From Zizania palustris (lineage: Eukaryota > Streptophyta > Magnoliopsida > Poales > Poaceae): a stretch of DNA of 64,000 bases. Made by a program: the position numbers and the translations under genes. This document shows, piece after piece, positions 38,201-50,200 of this stretch. Each line of letters starts with the position of its first letter. Within the stretch, counting starts at the first letter, position 1. The notes beneath the pieces were generated by a model, which did no database searches, had not been told where the DNA came from, and saw only the letters and a list, made by a program, of their open reading frames with translations. The stretch lies in the NCBI GenBank assembly GCA_019279435.1, contig JAAALK010000080.1, forward strand, positions 28,116,778 through 28,180,777. Reading direction: 5' to 3'.

Positions 38201-41200
38201 CCGCCGCCAACCTCACCTTCCGAGCCGTCGCTGCCACAATCTCTGCTGCCACCCGGTCGCGCTCCTCCGCCGCGGCGACTTCGGCCTCCTGCCGACGTCG
38301 TGCGCTCGAGGTGACCGAGCGAAGAGAGTCTCCTGTGGATATTGCGAGGTGGTAGAGTGGAAGGGTCGTGGGGGTTGCTGCTGCCCTGGGAGGAAGCCGC
38401 TACAATCGAGCTGCTGCTCGGAGTGTGGGTGGAGCTCGCCGAGTCGTTGGTCTCCGGTGGACCGGCAAGGGAGGAAGATGAACAAGGAGAAGGGCGTCTC
38501 CGTTGGAGAGAGTCGCGGAGGGGATTGGAAAGGTCACAGAACCATACAGCTCTGATACCAATTGTTAGAGAGAACACTCGCATTGGTAGGGATGACACTC
38601 AGAGTTGGGGCAATTTTCTTCTCATTCAACTCACTCAAATGCCATGCCAACCCAAATGGTTGGGGATACATATTTATAGGCTAGCCATGTAGCCCAAGAT
38701 GCTAGATGCTAGTCTAAGATGCTAAAGCAAAGATGCTAGTCTAAGATGCTAAAACAAAGATGCTAGTCTAAGATGCTAAAGCAAAAGATGCTAAAGGTGC
38801 TAAGACTACAAACTTGTCCACACATGGACATCACACATGTCATGCCAAAACACACACACACACATAGACTTATTCTCTCACCCGCCTGCCGCTATGCCAG
38901 AATGCCATGCACAAGTCGTCGAAATCCCATAGTATTGGCCCGAGCGTGCGCAAGAATGAAACGCCGAGGACCATGTCGTAGCAGTCGAGAGGGATGGAGT
39001 AGCAGCTGATGAGGAACTCTTCCTGGCCGATCCGGATGCCCACGGCGCGCGCCATGCCGCGAAACCTGACTTTGTCGCCGTTCGCCACTCGGACATAGAC
39101 GCCGTTCCCGCTCTAGAATTGAAGGTGGTCGGCATGTCCGGCGGTGCTACTGACGAAGTTTGTCGTGGAGCCGGAATCCAGGAGCGCCGTGAACTCCTCT
39201 GTACCCATGTTCACTTGTATCTGCATGGTGCCATCGCCGTGGATGCCGGTGATGGCGTTCAGAGAGATGAACGGCTCATCATCTTCCGCGGCGGCGAGCG
39301 GGGCGTCCATGAGGTTGGGAACGTCATCCTCCAGATCAGCAACCTCCAAGTAGAAGAGGCGCGGGCACTTGTGGCCACGCACGTACTGCTCGTCACAATT
39401 GTAGCAGAGCCCCTGGCGACGACGCTTCGTCATTTCCGTGGTAGTGAGGCGGCGGAACTGGCGGGTCGGGCCTACTGGTGCCGTGGCGAGAGGGGCCGTT
39501 GTGGCTGTAGGCGCGCTGCTGGGCGGTGCCGGTAGTGGAAGGGGTCGCGCCACTGGGCGCGGGCCACGGGCCAGTCCCCCCTTGGCACGGTGGTAGCCCG
39601 GCGCTCATAGGCGCGCGCGAGCGCCATCATGCGCTGCAGCTCCTGAGGGACGTGAAGCTCCACGTAGATGCAGATGGTATCCGGGAGTCCGCCCGTAAAC
39701 AGGCGCGCCTGCTACTCAGGCGTGAGATAATCGGCGTGCGCCAGTCGGCTCTGGAATGCTTCAATGTAGTCGTCGACGGTGGAACAGAAAGGGATGCGCG
39801 CAAGCTCCGCCAAGTGGTTTGCACCCATGACCGGCCCGAAGCGCTGCTGGCACAACGCCTTGAAGTGCGGCCATGTCACCACGCCGACGTCGCGCTCCAT
39901 CAAGTAGTACCATTGTTGGGCTGCGCCGGTGAGGTGGAACGAGGCGAGGCCAACCTTGTCGCCTTCCCCTGTGCGCTGCGAGCAAAAGAACTGCTCGCAG
40001 CGGTTGAGCCAGCCAAGGGGATCTTCTTGGCCGTCGAACGTCGGAAAGGATAGTTTGTAGTAGCGCGGCACACCGACGGTCTCGACAGGTCCCTCTTGGA
40101 ACCCGTGTTGGGTTGGCTGGAGCCCCTGGTATGGCGGTGGGCCGTGGTAGCCCGGTGGATCTGGGTACCCTGGAATTGGGGATGGCGACGGCGGGAACTG
40201 AATATGTGTAATAGGCACCGGCTTGAAAGGAACTTGCGACGCGGAGGTTGTGTGGACGATGATGGCCGCCATGGATGGTGCGGACGGTACAACACCGTGC
40301 CTGGGAAGGCCATGGAGGTAGGGTGGCGACGACGCCGGCCCTGCGCTTGTGTAGGGGACATGGCCTCCAGCCGCACCCACCCGCGCGCCCGGGAGGCATG
40401 CAGCAATCTGGGAGTCCTGCCGCTGTAGCTCATAGATGGCGTTGGCGAGGACGTCAATGGCGACCACCTGTACGACCGAAGCCGACGGTGCGGCCGTGAC
40501 CGGCTCACCGGAGGACGGTGGTTGCGTAGTGGATGATGGCTGGGGCGGAAGGGAGGATGCGGACGTGCCTTGCGACGAGGCCATGGGAACTCGCAAATCT
40601 GATACCAGATTGTTAGAGCTAGAGGACTAGCGGAGGAAGTAGCCGTGGGAGGTGGATGGCCGGGGCCAGAACTCCCGGCAGCGAGGGTGGCGAGTCGTCG
40701 TGCCGGCGACTCTAGTAACAGAGGCTGGTGATATTGTTAATCTCCAGCTCAACTTTATTAATAGCACTGACCGACTTATATAGCCTTAATCACAAAAACC
40801 AATCTTAACTAACTCAACTAACCCAAAACCAATCTTAACTAATCCAAACTAATTGCTAATTATTCTCAACTAATTAACCCAAAACCAATCTTAACTAATC
40901 CAAACTAATTGCTAATTATTCTCAACTAATTAACTAACTCACGATGGAAGGGGCAGGCGCCGGCCAACTCCGGATTAGGCGCCCCCTTCTTGCGCCGGGT
41001 GTACACCTTGCCCACCATAACAGCATGAGTGTCGCACAACCATGCTCAAGCGTGGCAAGGTTCGATGCAGAGGCAGAAGAGAGGAAGAGGGGGAGAGAGA
41101 AGAGGGAAGTCGGGGCGTCTGGACTGAGGGGAGGAGAGGGTGGCGGCTGGAGTGAGGGGAGGAGAGGGAACGGTGCTGAGAGTGTGGGAGATAGTTTAGG

Positions 41201-44200
41201 GTTTGTAACTGGGCCTGGTTTGTAACTGGGCTGAGTTTGACTAAAATTATATTAATAAGCTGAATTGAGCTTTAAATATATTATTATACATACTTTTATA
41301 TTTGTTATTGTAATTTTAACTATATATATATAGTTTTGTAAGTTATATAAAGTGATAACATTGCAATTTGTTATTATATCATTATTTTTATGATGCTATA
41401 TTGCTATTACTATTTAAAATTTACTAGTTATCTATTAATATTTAGTCATAAATACTATTTTTTATATGGGCATAAGGCGTCGCCTCGCCTTACGCCTTAC
41501 CGCTTAAGCGGTAAGGTGGTAGTCCACCGCCTCGCCTCGCCTTACCGCCTTAATAACTATGTTTATGATGGTACAATATTGAAAGCCAAGTAATCACATC
41601 CACTTTTTTCTAAAAACTTTTCCATAGATTGTTTACAGGAAATCTGAATCTAAAATTGACCATAAAAAACTCTATTAATGAGCAGAGTCACTAGTCTCCC
41701 TTACCGTTATCTGCCGGAAGGTTGAAATAGTGCCAACTAGATGGTAATGCATTTTCTTATGACTGTTATCGTGCAATGATCTTCTGATGTTTGTGTTATT
41801 TCTTATATAAGCCATAGTTTAATGATGTATCATCATATTGGTTGATCTAATGTTCTTCAGCACAATAATTTCCTAACAGGTGCAGCACAATGCCTGGGAG
41901 AAATTTACCGCTTATTTGGACAAAAGATTACTGCAGGCTTAATCGAAACATCAAACATCGTAGCAAAACTCATGAAGTACCATGAGGTTGTGTGCTTTTC
42001 CCAACACTTTCTGTTCTTTCCATCCATATTCCGGTGTCTTGATGTTCTTCTATTGCAAATTAACTGTTCTTTTGTATCCATGAGCCCTTTTTTGGATTTC
42101 TCTTTCAATACATCAGCTTTGTTAAGATCCATGCATCTTTATTAAATTTTCCCTGTAGCAACGATTGCAACAATATAGTGGAACTTATGAACTTACTACA
42201 AATCTCTAACATATTTACCTGTGGAAATTTTTCTTTGATACTTTCTTTGTATGATTGTATCTCAGAGGAACTAACATGCCCTTAAAACTGTTGCTGCTGA
42301 TGTCATCCTTTTTCTTCTTATTGGTCATGTGTTGCTGCTGATGTCATCTTTTTTCTTCTTATTGGTCATGCCTCATTTTCTACCAGTTAAAGGAATTTGA
42401 CAGTTATCTTAAATGAAATACCAGGACTTTGTGAGGCAAGATGCACTCCTCTTGCTTGAAAATGCATTGGAAGGCTCTGGTGGTGGTGGTAGTGGTGCAG
42501 CTTATTTGGAGGCTTTCCGCGTTATCATGCGAGGAGGCGTAAATGATAAATCATTCATTGTCAGAGTAGCGGCTGCACGATGCTTGAAGGCCTTTGCTAA
42601 TATCGGTGGGCCTGGGTTGGGGATGGCCGAACTTGATACTTCTATGTCTTGTTCTGTTAAGGTATTTGCCTACCTTATTTCTCATGCTTAGTTCATGCTG
42701 AAAACTAGTTTATGCTATGATTTTTAAAGATGACCCTGTTCATTGATTTATGATATGTTACAGGGCTTGGAAGATAATGTATCATCAGTTAGAGATTCAT
42801 TTGCAGAAGCACTTGGCGCCTTACTTGCTCTTGCAGTTAACCCAGATGCTCAAGTATGTACATTTCACATTTTCCCTAACTGTTTTCCTACTGGTTTATT
42901 TATATATGATTGTATTTGATAGGTAAAGAAAGGAGTTAAAAAACAAAGTGCTTCTGGAAAGAAATTTGATGATGGTCTACAAAAGCATTTGATTTTACCA
43001 TTTATTAAAGGTAAAGAAAATTATGTCCTTTCACCTTTTGGCTTTTATGATTAAAGGCATCTAAATACATGAATGGCTATATTATTGGACCACCAACTCA
43101 AATGCTGCAATTTTCTATTATCTTATCTGGTTCTTATTAACATCTGTCCTTTTCAGAAGAAACTTAACATGAGAGCATCTTGGAAGACATAATGTACAGA
43201 ACAGTGAAATTATGGGCTTAGTGAAATGTTGAATCTGTAAACCATAAATCCATAATTATTGAACTCTGTCATTCACAACTGTCATACAGCACACTCCACC
43301 GAAAATGAACATTGACCCTTTAGGTTATGTGCTTGCCATGTAATGCGTGTCAATTAGCATTCCCAATGCTGGAAGTGTGGCAGTGTGCATATACTGGAAT
43401 CTGAGCAGAACATTACTTTCTTTATTTTCTGAAATGCTTAGAAATTTTGTGCTATGATCTATGATGCACTTTGTCAACAACATTGCAAATTTAAGCATGC
43501 AGACTGTTTTGCACATGTATCCATTAGCCTGGATGTATGAATTATATAATCCATGCTTGTGTGAGTGCAATGTTCATTGTTTCTTCAATTGCAGCAAATG
43601 GAGCCAATGCAAAGAAGCTGCGGATTGGTTTGGCTCTATCATGGGTGTTCTTTTTGCAGGTACTTTTTTTTTTTGTAAAAAAGAGAAATCTTTACTAGGA
43701 AGTAAATGCAAGATATGGAAATTGGAAAAGAATGAGATAGAAGCTTGAAAAGGAAAACAATGGAAACAGTATAAGATGGCAAAGTTTATGCTAGGAGAGT
43801 ACATCTATGTGCTACTTCACACTATAGAATAATATTAGCTAAATTGATACAACAAAAATATCTTAGCGAGAATGAAACAAGTACAATGGGCAAAATGAAG
43901 GAAGATATGGGTGAAAGTTTTGAATATGGAAGCAAGTGGGCTTAGACACTAGACCGAACCAGTCCTGGATTATCTTTTGCATACAAATGTACTTTGTCAA
44001 GCAATCTAAAGTAAGGGTTTTCGAGATTACATTCCACTCAAAAGGTTGGCGGTGTGTATACAACCCAAAGGAGTAGAGGCAGACTAAGAGCAAGAGGTTT
44101 AGTGCCATTGTCTCTGGAGAGGAGACTTGTTGCCCAACGAGATGTCATTTTACTGATGAAGCTATCTTTTATGTGGCAGTAAACTGCTGTGCTTCATTTG

Positions 44201-47200
44201 GGTAGCGTTTTGTGTCACTATATTTATTTTTAGCCCTCCGACACCTTTTGTACATGTGAATGCTGTAGGAGTTCTGTGCAGAATATCTATGTTCCTTTTC
44301 TACATGTCTCCCCAAGTGTTCTCTAGTCTCTAATTCCAAGTCATGTATCACCATGCCCATTGCATAGATTTCTCCTGTTCTGACAATTTGTATAGGTTGG
44401 CTTACCCACTCACTCAGCCAATTATGTTTTTTTGTTGCATTTTTAGGTTCTTTCTTTTCAATTAGAATGATTTTGCATGTCAATTCGCCTACATTTATCT
44501 TAATATAAAATATTTAGTTTCATTTTTTGTATTGTTTTTGCCTCTTAACAAGGGTTATGTGGTGCAGATGATTCACATGAAGTATGGCACCCCAGATAGT
44601 GAACTTCAAAATTATGCCATTCAAGCGATGGAAATTCTCCAAGGGAATGGTTCTCCTGATCCACATGCACTGGTATCCCCCTTTGTTGATTTTGGTCTCA
44701 AACATGTGTTTTAAGATTTCATTTAGTGTGAGTTACTGCCCTGCCTTACAATTTGACTTTCCCGTGTAAAAATAATTCTCTTTCCAAGATAGAAAATTTA
44801 GATGGATTTTTGAAGCATTTTACAAAACCTTGTTTGTTGAGTTATATTTTTGCTTTGATATCCTTTGTAATCAACTAGTAAATAATAGCAGTTCGATGGT
44901 TGTTTTTGAAAAGCTTCTAATACTGGTTTTTGATTTATAGTTTTGTTCGTTAGGCAAGCATGACATGTCAAATACTTGGACTGTAATGTTATTGCACCAA
45001 GACTGTTCAGTTCTAAAGTTTCTTATTGCTCCTGTCTTAATGCCCAGGCATGTGTTCTATATGTTCTTCGAGTTGGTGTTGCTGACCAGATGACTGAGCC
45101 GACACAGCGTGATTTTTTGGTATTTCTGGGAAAAAAGGTTTGACAAATTATCTGATCCAAAGATAGTTAAGATATTGGAGTTTATTACATTGTAATTTTA
45201 TGTGCATGACTGCATGCAGTTGGAGTCTTCAAATTATACTGCCCTAATGAGAGTGGCAACATTACGCATTCTGTCCTACCTGTTAAGAAGCCTGGGCGAG
45301 GTATTTACACTTAAAAACTTCATATCATTTCCTTGTCTCTCTTTGGTTTCCCCTCTCCATTGGCACAATCCAACCAAGTGATCTGCATTTGCAGTTACTT
45401 TAAGTATGTGTTTATGTTCTCTTTGGCAAGAACTGAGATTCCTTATTGAGCATTTCTTATCATTACGTGTCAACACTATACATGCACCACATTTTGTATT
45501 GTGCAGGTTCCATCTGAATTCAAGGATATTCTCGACAATACAGTAGTCACAGGATTATCTCACTCTTCAGCTCACGTATGTTGTAACATAAGTTCCCTAG
45601 GATTTCCATTTTCTTTTAATTTCACAAGTACACAAGTTAGTCTGTTTATAATTTATATCATTTCTGCTATAACCAACTGAATAAATGTGATAGATGTTTA
45701 CTGCACAATCATTCTACTTTAACTTTAATGGTCAAACATTTCACTGAATGTAAATAAACGTGTAGTTTCATATGTGAAGAAGTTTTGCTTGTGCCATTGC
45801 GCTTTCATATTTTACTCTGTGGTATGCATCCTGTTCTGCTCTTTGCCTGTTCTTTTTTTAAAACACCAATACAATATAGATGATTAAATTACACAGTTCT
45901 TATTCTGGTACCAGTATGCATTATTCAGGCTGCAAATTGAATTACCAAACACATTCACTGTGTAATCATGGAAACAAAACTCAGCTGTTTTGGTGAACAT
46001 CAAAGGAAAAGCTTGGCCATCTTCTGTAAAAACTGCAAACCTAACTGTCACATGAAAACTTGTCCATTGGTAGGACTTTATTGGGTTTGTTTAAGAATTT
46101 GCAATAATGGTTGACCCCTTCTAATTGATTTTGTGTTTTTACTAAGAGCAAATAACTATGCAAAGGCTTGTAACTTGCAAATTGAGATTTTTCAATTTTG
46201 AGTTGTCAGCTGTTTGTTTCTGTCACCGGCAGGGATTTCCACGGAATTAGTAGGAACTAAACTTCTTAATTAATAGGAAAACAAGGTAGTTGGTTGAGGG
46301 CTGGACCTCATCGTCGCGACGACACCGCTGCAGCGACGTGACAAGGAGGCAGGGGATATAGGGAGGCAAAGCCTAAACTAAATACTCGACGAGCTAAACT
46401 CCTGTTGGGGCCCTGTTTATATAGACACAGGACCAACCCTCTAATTGAAATAACAAACTAAATCCTGTCTTGCTAACTTAAGAGCTAATCAAATCTATTT
46501 AATTGGTACTTATCTGATCTCTTTGTAAATCAAATCTATATCTAATTGATACTTATCTGATCTATTTTGGCCTTTTTCCTTCTAAGCCGGATCCCCTGAT
46601 TTTTAAGAGCATGTTTCCTTCTTTGGTTGGACCTGGTGCTACAGTACCGGTGGTACTGTTCACGCGAACAGTACTGCATGGTACTGTTCATGGCAGGCCA
46701 GACCCACTTCTGGGTCTATCCGCCCCCTAGCCAGCCTATGCTTGTTGTTCCTTGTCCGTGACAGTTTCATGACTTAATTTGAGCTGCAATACTCTGAAAA
46801 CAGAATTAACCACATTAATAACAGGTCCAAATAGTAATGGAGTTTGCATTAATAGTAGGGATATATGAAGAAGAAACGACTTCTCCATTGTTTTTTTGAA
46901 AGGAATCAGCAGGAGAGGTTTCTACTAAGATTTAAATATATTAAATTTAACAAAGAAGCAGGAGATACAGGGGGGAAAGAGAAGAGAGGAAAACAGGGGG
47001 GACCAGAGAGAGCTTAGCCAACTATGAATGGAAAGCTTGAGAGAACTAGGGAATCGTTGGGATTGATGAGGAAGATGGACTGCTAAACAGTGAATGAAGC
47101 GCAGTCAGAATCAAAGACACATCTGTTCCTGTGTAGACATATAGCCCAGGACCCCAACATGACAATTTCCATGAAGAATGGACGTCTGAAGGTAGCTTTG

Positions 47201-50200
47201 GTTTGATCAAGCATGTTCAGCATGCTGAGAGTACTATCCAATGAAGCCCGAGGGATCTCCAACAGAGTTTACTGAATTGACAACTGAAAAAGAGGTGTTG
47301 GGAGGACTCTTCAACCAGTGTTAGAAAATTGGTGATCGGTAGCTGATCGGCCGACCACCGAGTAGGGATTAATCGGTTAATCATGGAATTAACTTAATTA
47401 ATCAGTTGAATATTGAATATTAGAGTTATAGGTAACATACTATTCTAGTCAAACACTAGTCTTGAGTATATAAACCCCTCAAACCCTAGGCTTGAGTATA
47501 TAAACCCCCTCAAAACCTTTCTCCTCTCCTCCAAACCTCCCCGCTGCTAGCCTTTCACCTCCTCCCTAACCACCCATTCAGCCACCTCTCTAGTCTTCCA
47601 CCCTCTCTTCAGTTCTCTCTTCCTAGTGTGGTCCCTCTCGTCCCACTCTCCCAGGCACCTCATGTTGGTCGACTCTTGACACAGCCGGCTAGCCCTTTGC
47701 ACCCCCTGCGTTCCATGACACAACAACTCGGATCCAACGGCGTAGTCAGGAGGGCACAACGGCGGTGGCTTGGATCTAGGCGGCATGGGGAGCAGATCCG
47801 GCGACGAGGGAGCAGATCCGATAATCGGTGATTCAGCCATTAATCGATGATTAATCGGGTTGACCACCCGATTATTCGGTTAGTCGATTAATGTGCTGAT
47901 TATGCTATAAATTAACTGATGTCTTGCTGAGTACAAGTTAATCGATCGATTTTCAACACTGTCTTCAACATCCAAGTGACAAAGTTGGTAGCAAAGGTCA
48001 AGGGGAGGCCAGGATCTTTTTCCTCTTGAGGATATTCTTGGTGTTGAGCCTATCCATGACGAGAAGCCAAAAAAGACCTTGAACTTGTTAGAGCACATGT
48101 CCTTCCAAATCCAATTGAACATAGCGTGAGGTTGAAGCTACTTGAATTGGTAACTGTAGTATCTCTGTGAAGAGTATCTCAATGAGCCCTAGATGAAGGA
48201 CCAAGTGTCAAGGGACTCCTCAGGTATGGCGAGTTGGTTGGTGATGGATCTGAGTTGTTCTAACTCTGGGTGAGCTTCCATGGAAAGAGGGTGGTGGAAG
48301 TTCTGTGCAATGTTGGGGCGGTTGAGAAGCGTCTGGATGGCAGAGTTGTGCAGTTTTGCAGATGAAAACAGTCGGGGAACCACATCTCAAGGGGGCCACC
48401 AATCTAGCATATTGATATTGGTTTTTATGAATAACTGTTGTAATTACTAACTAAAGACGATTGGCAAGGATCTTTGTAATGATTTTGAAACTGGTGTTGA
48501 GCAGGGAAATCAGCCTGTAATCGCTTACGATGGTAGGGTTTTGCCCTTTTGGAACTAGAGCAATATAGGAGCCGTTGATAGCTTGGAGGCTGGGCGAGTG
48601 GGCTGAGAAGAAGAGGCCCAAATCATAGAAGTCCGAGTGAATGATGGGCCAAAAAACTTTGAAGAAAAGCCCATTAAAGCCATCAGGGCTTGGGGCATTG
48701 TTGTCACGGCGTCGCCTAGGCGCCGACTAGGCGTCCAGGCGGTCACCGCCGGACGCCTGGCTGAAACGCCTCGCCTGGGTGAGTTAGGCGCCCGCCTGGA
48801 GATTCTAGGCGTCGCCCATGGCGCCTAGGCGGTCGCCAGGAGACTCTGGGCGGGCGCCTAGGGTCCGTGAGTCTATTTTCTAAGCCCGCGTGCCCAGGCC
48901 CTTTCGGCTTTCGGTTCCTCTTCCCTTGCGCCGCCGCTTCCCTTGCGCCGCCGCCTCACGCCTCAGTCCCTTGCGCCGCCGCCCACCGACTGCCGGATCT
49001 GCTCTTGTGCCTTGCGCCGCCGGCCGCCAGATCTCCGCAGTTGCGCTGCTTCCCCTTGCGCAGTTGCGCCGCCCGGCCACCGGCCGCCCGGCCGCCTCCC
49101 CTGTGCTCCCTCCCCTGTGCTCCCTCCCCTGCTTCCCCCTCCCCTGTGCTCCCTCGCCGCAGCAAGCAGGGAAGGCAACAGTGTAGCAGGCAGCAACAGA
49201 GATTCAGAGAAGGCAGCAACAGAGAAGGCAGCAAGGCAAGCAGTAGTGTAGCAGGCAACAAGCCAGCAACAGAGAAGGCACTAGGCAGCAACAGAGAATA
49301 TGAACTATGGAGTATGCCTAGGCGAATTTAATTGTGCTATGAAGTATGAACTATGTGTGGTTGTGTGCTGAATTTAATTGGTCGCCTAGGCGACGCCTAG
49401 GCGACGCCTAGGCGTCCAGTCGGCCCCCTGGCGACTGGTTTCGTCGGGGCGCCGTGACAACCATGGCTTGGGGCTTTGTTCACGGGCATGGCTTGCATAG
49501 TTGAGTCAATTTCTTCCACAAAGATGTCAACTTTGAGGTGGCCTAGGCCTATGGTGCAAGGAATCGGCTGTGGTAGGTCAAACAACATGGTCGGGTTGTG
49601 GGTGAAGTCCATTTTGCTGAAGGCCTCAAGGAAGGCCTTGGCCTTGTCTTCGATAGAGTGCGCTAAATGACCCCCTGGTAGCTTGATTGATGGGATGTAA
49701 TTGTGTTGTCATCTATCAGTTACAGCCACATGAAAAAACTTAGTGTTTTCATCACCTAGCTTCGTCCATTTCACAGTGTAGTGTTGCTTCCAGTAGGAGT
49801 GCTTAAGCTAAAGAAGGGCAGCAATGTGGGTCTTGAGGATACGCCTAAACTCTTCAGCAAGGTCCAACACCTCAAGAATGATCAAGGAATTCTTGGTCCA
49901 TTTCTCAAAGTTGCCCACCCTTTTGCATCAGGAGGTAAGGGTTCTTTGAAAGGCACGGAACTTGTGAGCGACCCTTTGTATAGGGTTGGAGGGGAAGCTG
50001 CCAGAGTTCTAGCAAGTCTGGACCACATGGAAAAAATCAGGGAGCTTAGTCCAAAAATTCTCAAACCTAAAGATTCTGGTCCGAGGAATGCTGGTGCTGA
50101 TATTAATCACAAAGGGTGAGTGGTTGGAAACAGGATTGGGGAGCGCCGAGAAACCAATGTTGGGGTAGGTAGAAATCCAGTTTGCCGAAGTGAGACACCA

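Larger units (their letters stand above)
33262..38880 (-). mobile_element. Young, nearly intact Ty1/copia element nested in gypsy 1
   Basis: LTRs at 33262-33594 (333 bp) and 38563-38880 (318 bp), bounded TGTTAG/CTCTCA and flanked by CCCGC on both sides. The LTRs differ by two substitutions and one small indel near a CA repeat, so insertion was recent. The primer site TGGTATCAGAGC (initiator Met tRNA) lies inside the right LTR; a TATGGGGAGAT polypurine tract adjoins the left LTR. One long Gag-Pol frame is broken by a single stop before the RNase H segment. It lies antisense to the SWEETIE gene. Confidence 0.95.
30023..41022 (-). mobile_element. Ty3/gypsy chromovirus 1 (interrupted by a copia element)
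   Basis: LTRs of 413 and 412 bp are bounded by TGTTAG/TAACA and flanked by GCATG (30018-30022, 41023-41027). Reading the minus strand: primer site TGGTATCAGA (initiator Met tRNA) next to the right LTR, Gag (40584-39712), a zinc knuckle CYNCDEQYVRGHKC and protease LLDSGST (39553-39113), then the copia insertion, reverse transcriptase (32996-32253), RNase H (32177-31524), integrase (31440-30973) and an HDVFHVGILK/chromodomain segment (30763-30450). In-frame stops separate several of these blocks, so it is inactive. Without the copia it is about 5.4 kb, a size that suits the Reina lineage. By eye the LTRs differ at about 15 sites plus one indel (roughly 96% identity). Confidence 0.9.
29717..41561. 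mobile_element. hAT-like non-autonomous element A (host of nested retroelements)
   Basis: The 8-bp duplication TTTATGAT flanks it exactly (29709-29716 and 41562-41569). The ends pair: CATACTTATCAAGG at the left and CATAGTTATTAAGG on the opposite strand at the right. Own sequence is about 850 bp (29717-30022 and 41023-41561); the rest is a later gypsy insertion. The subterminal regions are packed with short GC repeats (GCTTTAGCG, GGTAAGGCG, CGCCTCGCC). No intact transposase is present. The 8-bp duplication and end structure fit the hAT superfamily; the family name is inference. Confidence 0.75.

Noticed and set aside
47547..47867. 106-codon minus-strand frame
   Set aside because: Falls within the CT-rich centre of hAT-like element B.
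48867..49331. 154-codon Pro/Cys/Arg-rich frame and its mirror frames
   Set aside because: It lies in the GC-rich repetitive core of hAT-like element C; the composition alone explains the open frames.
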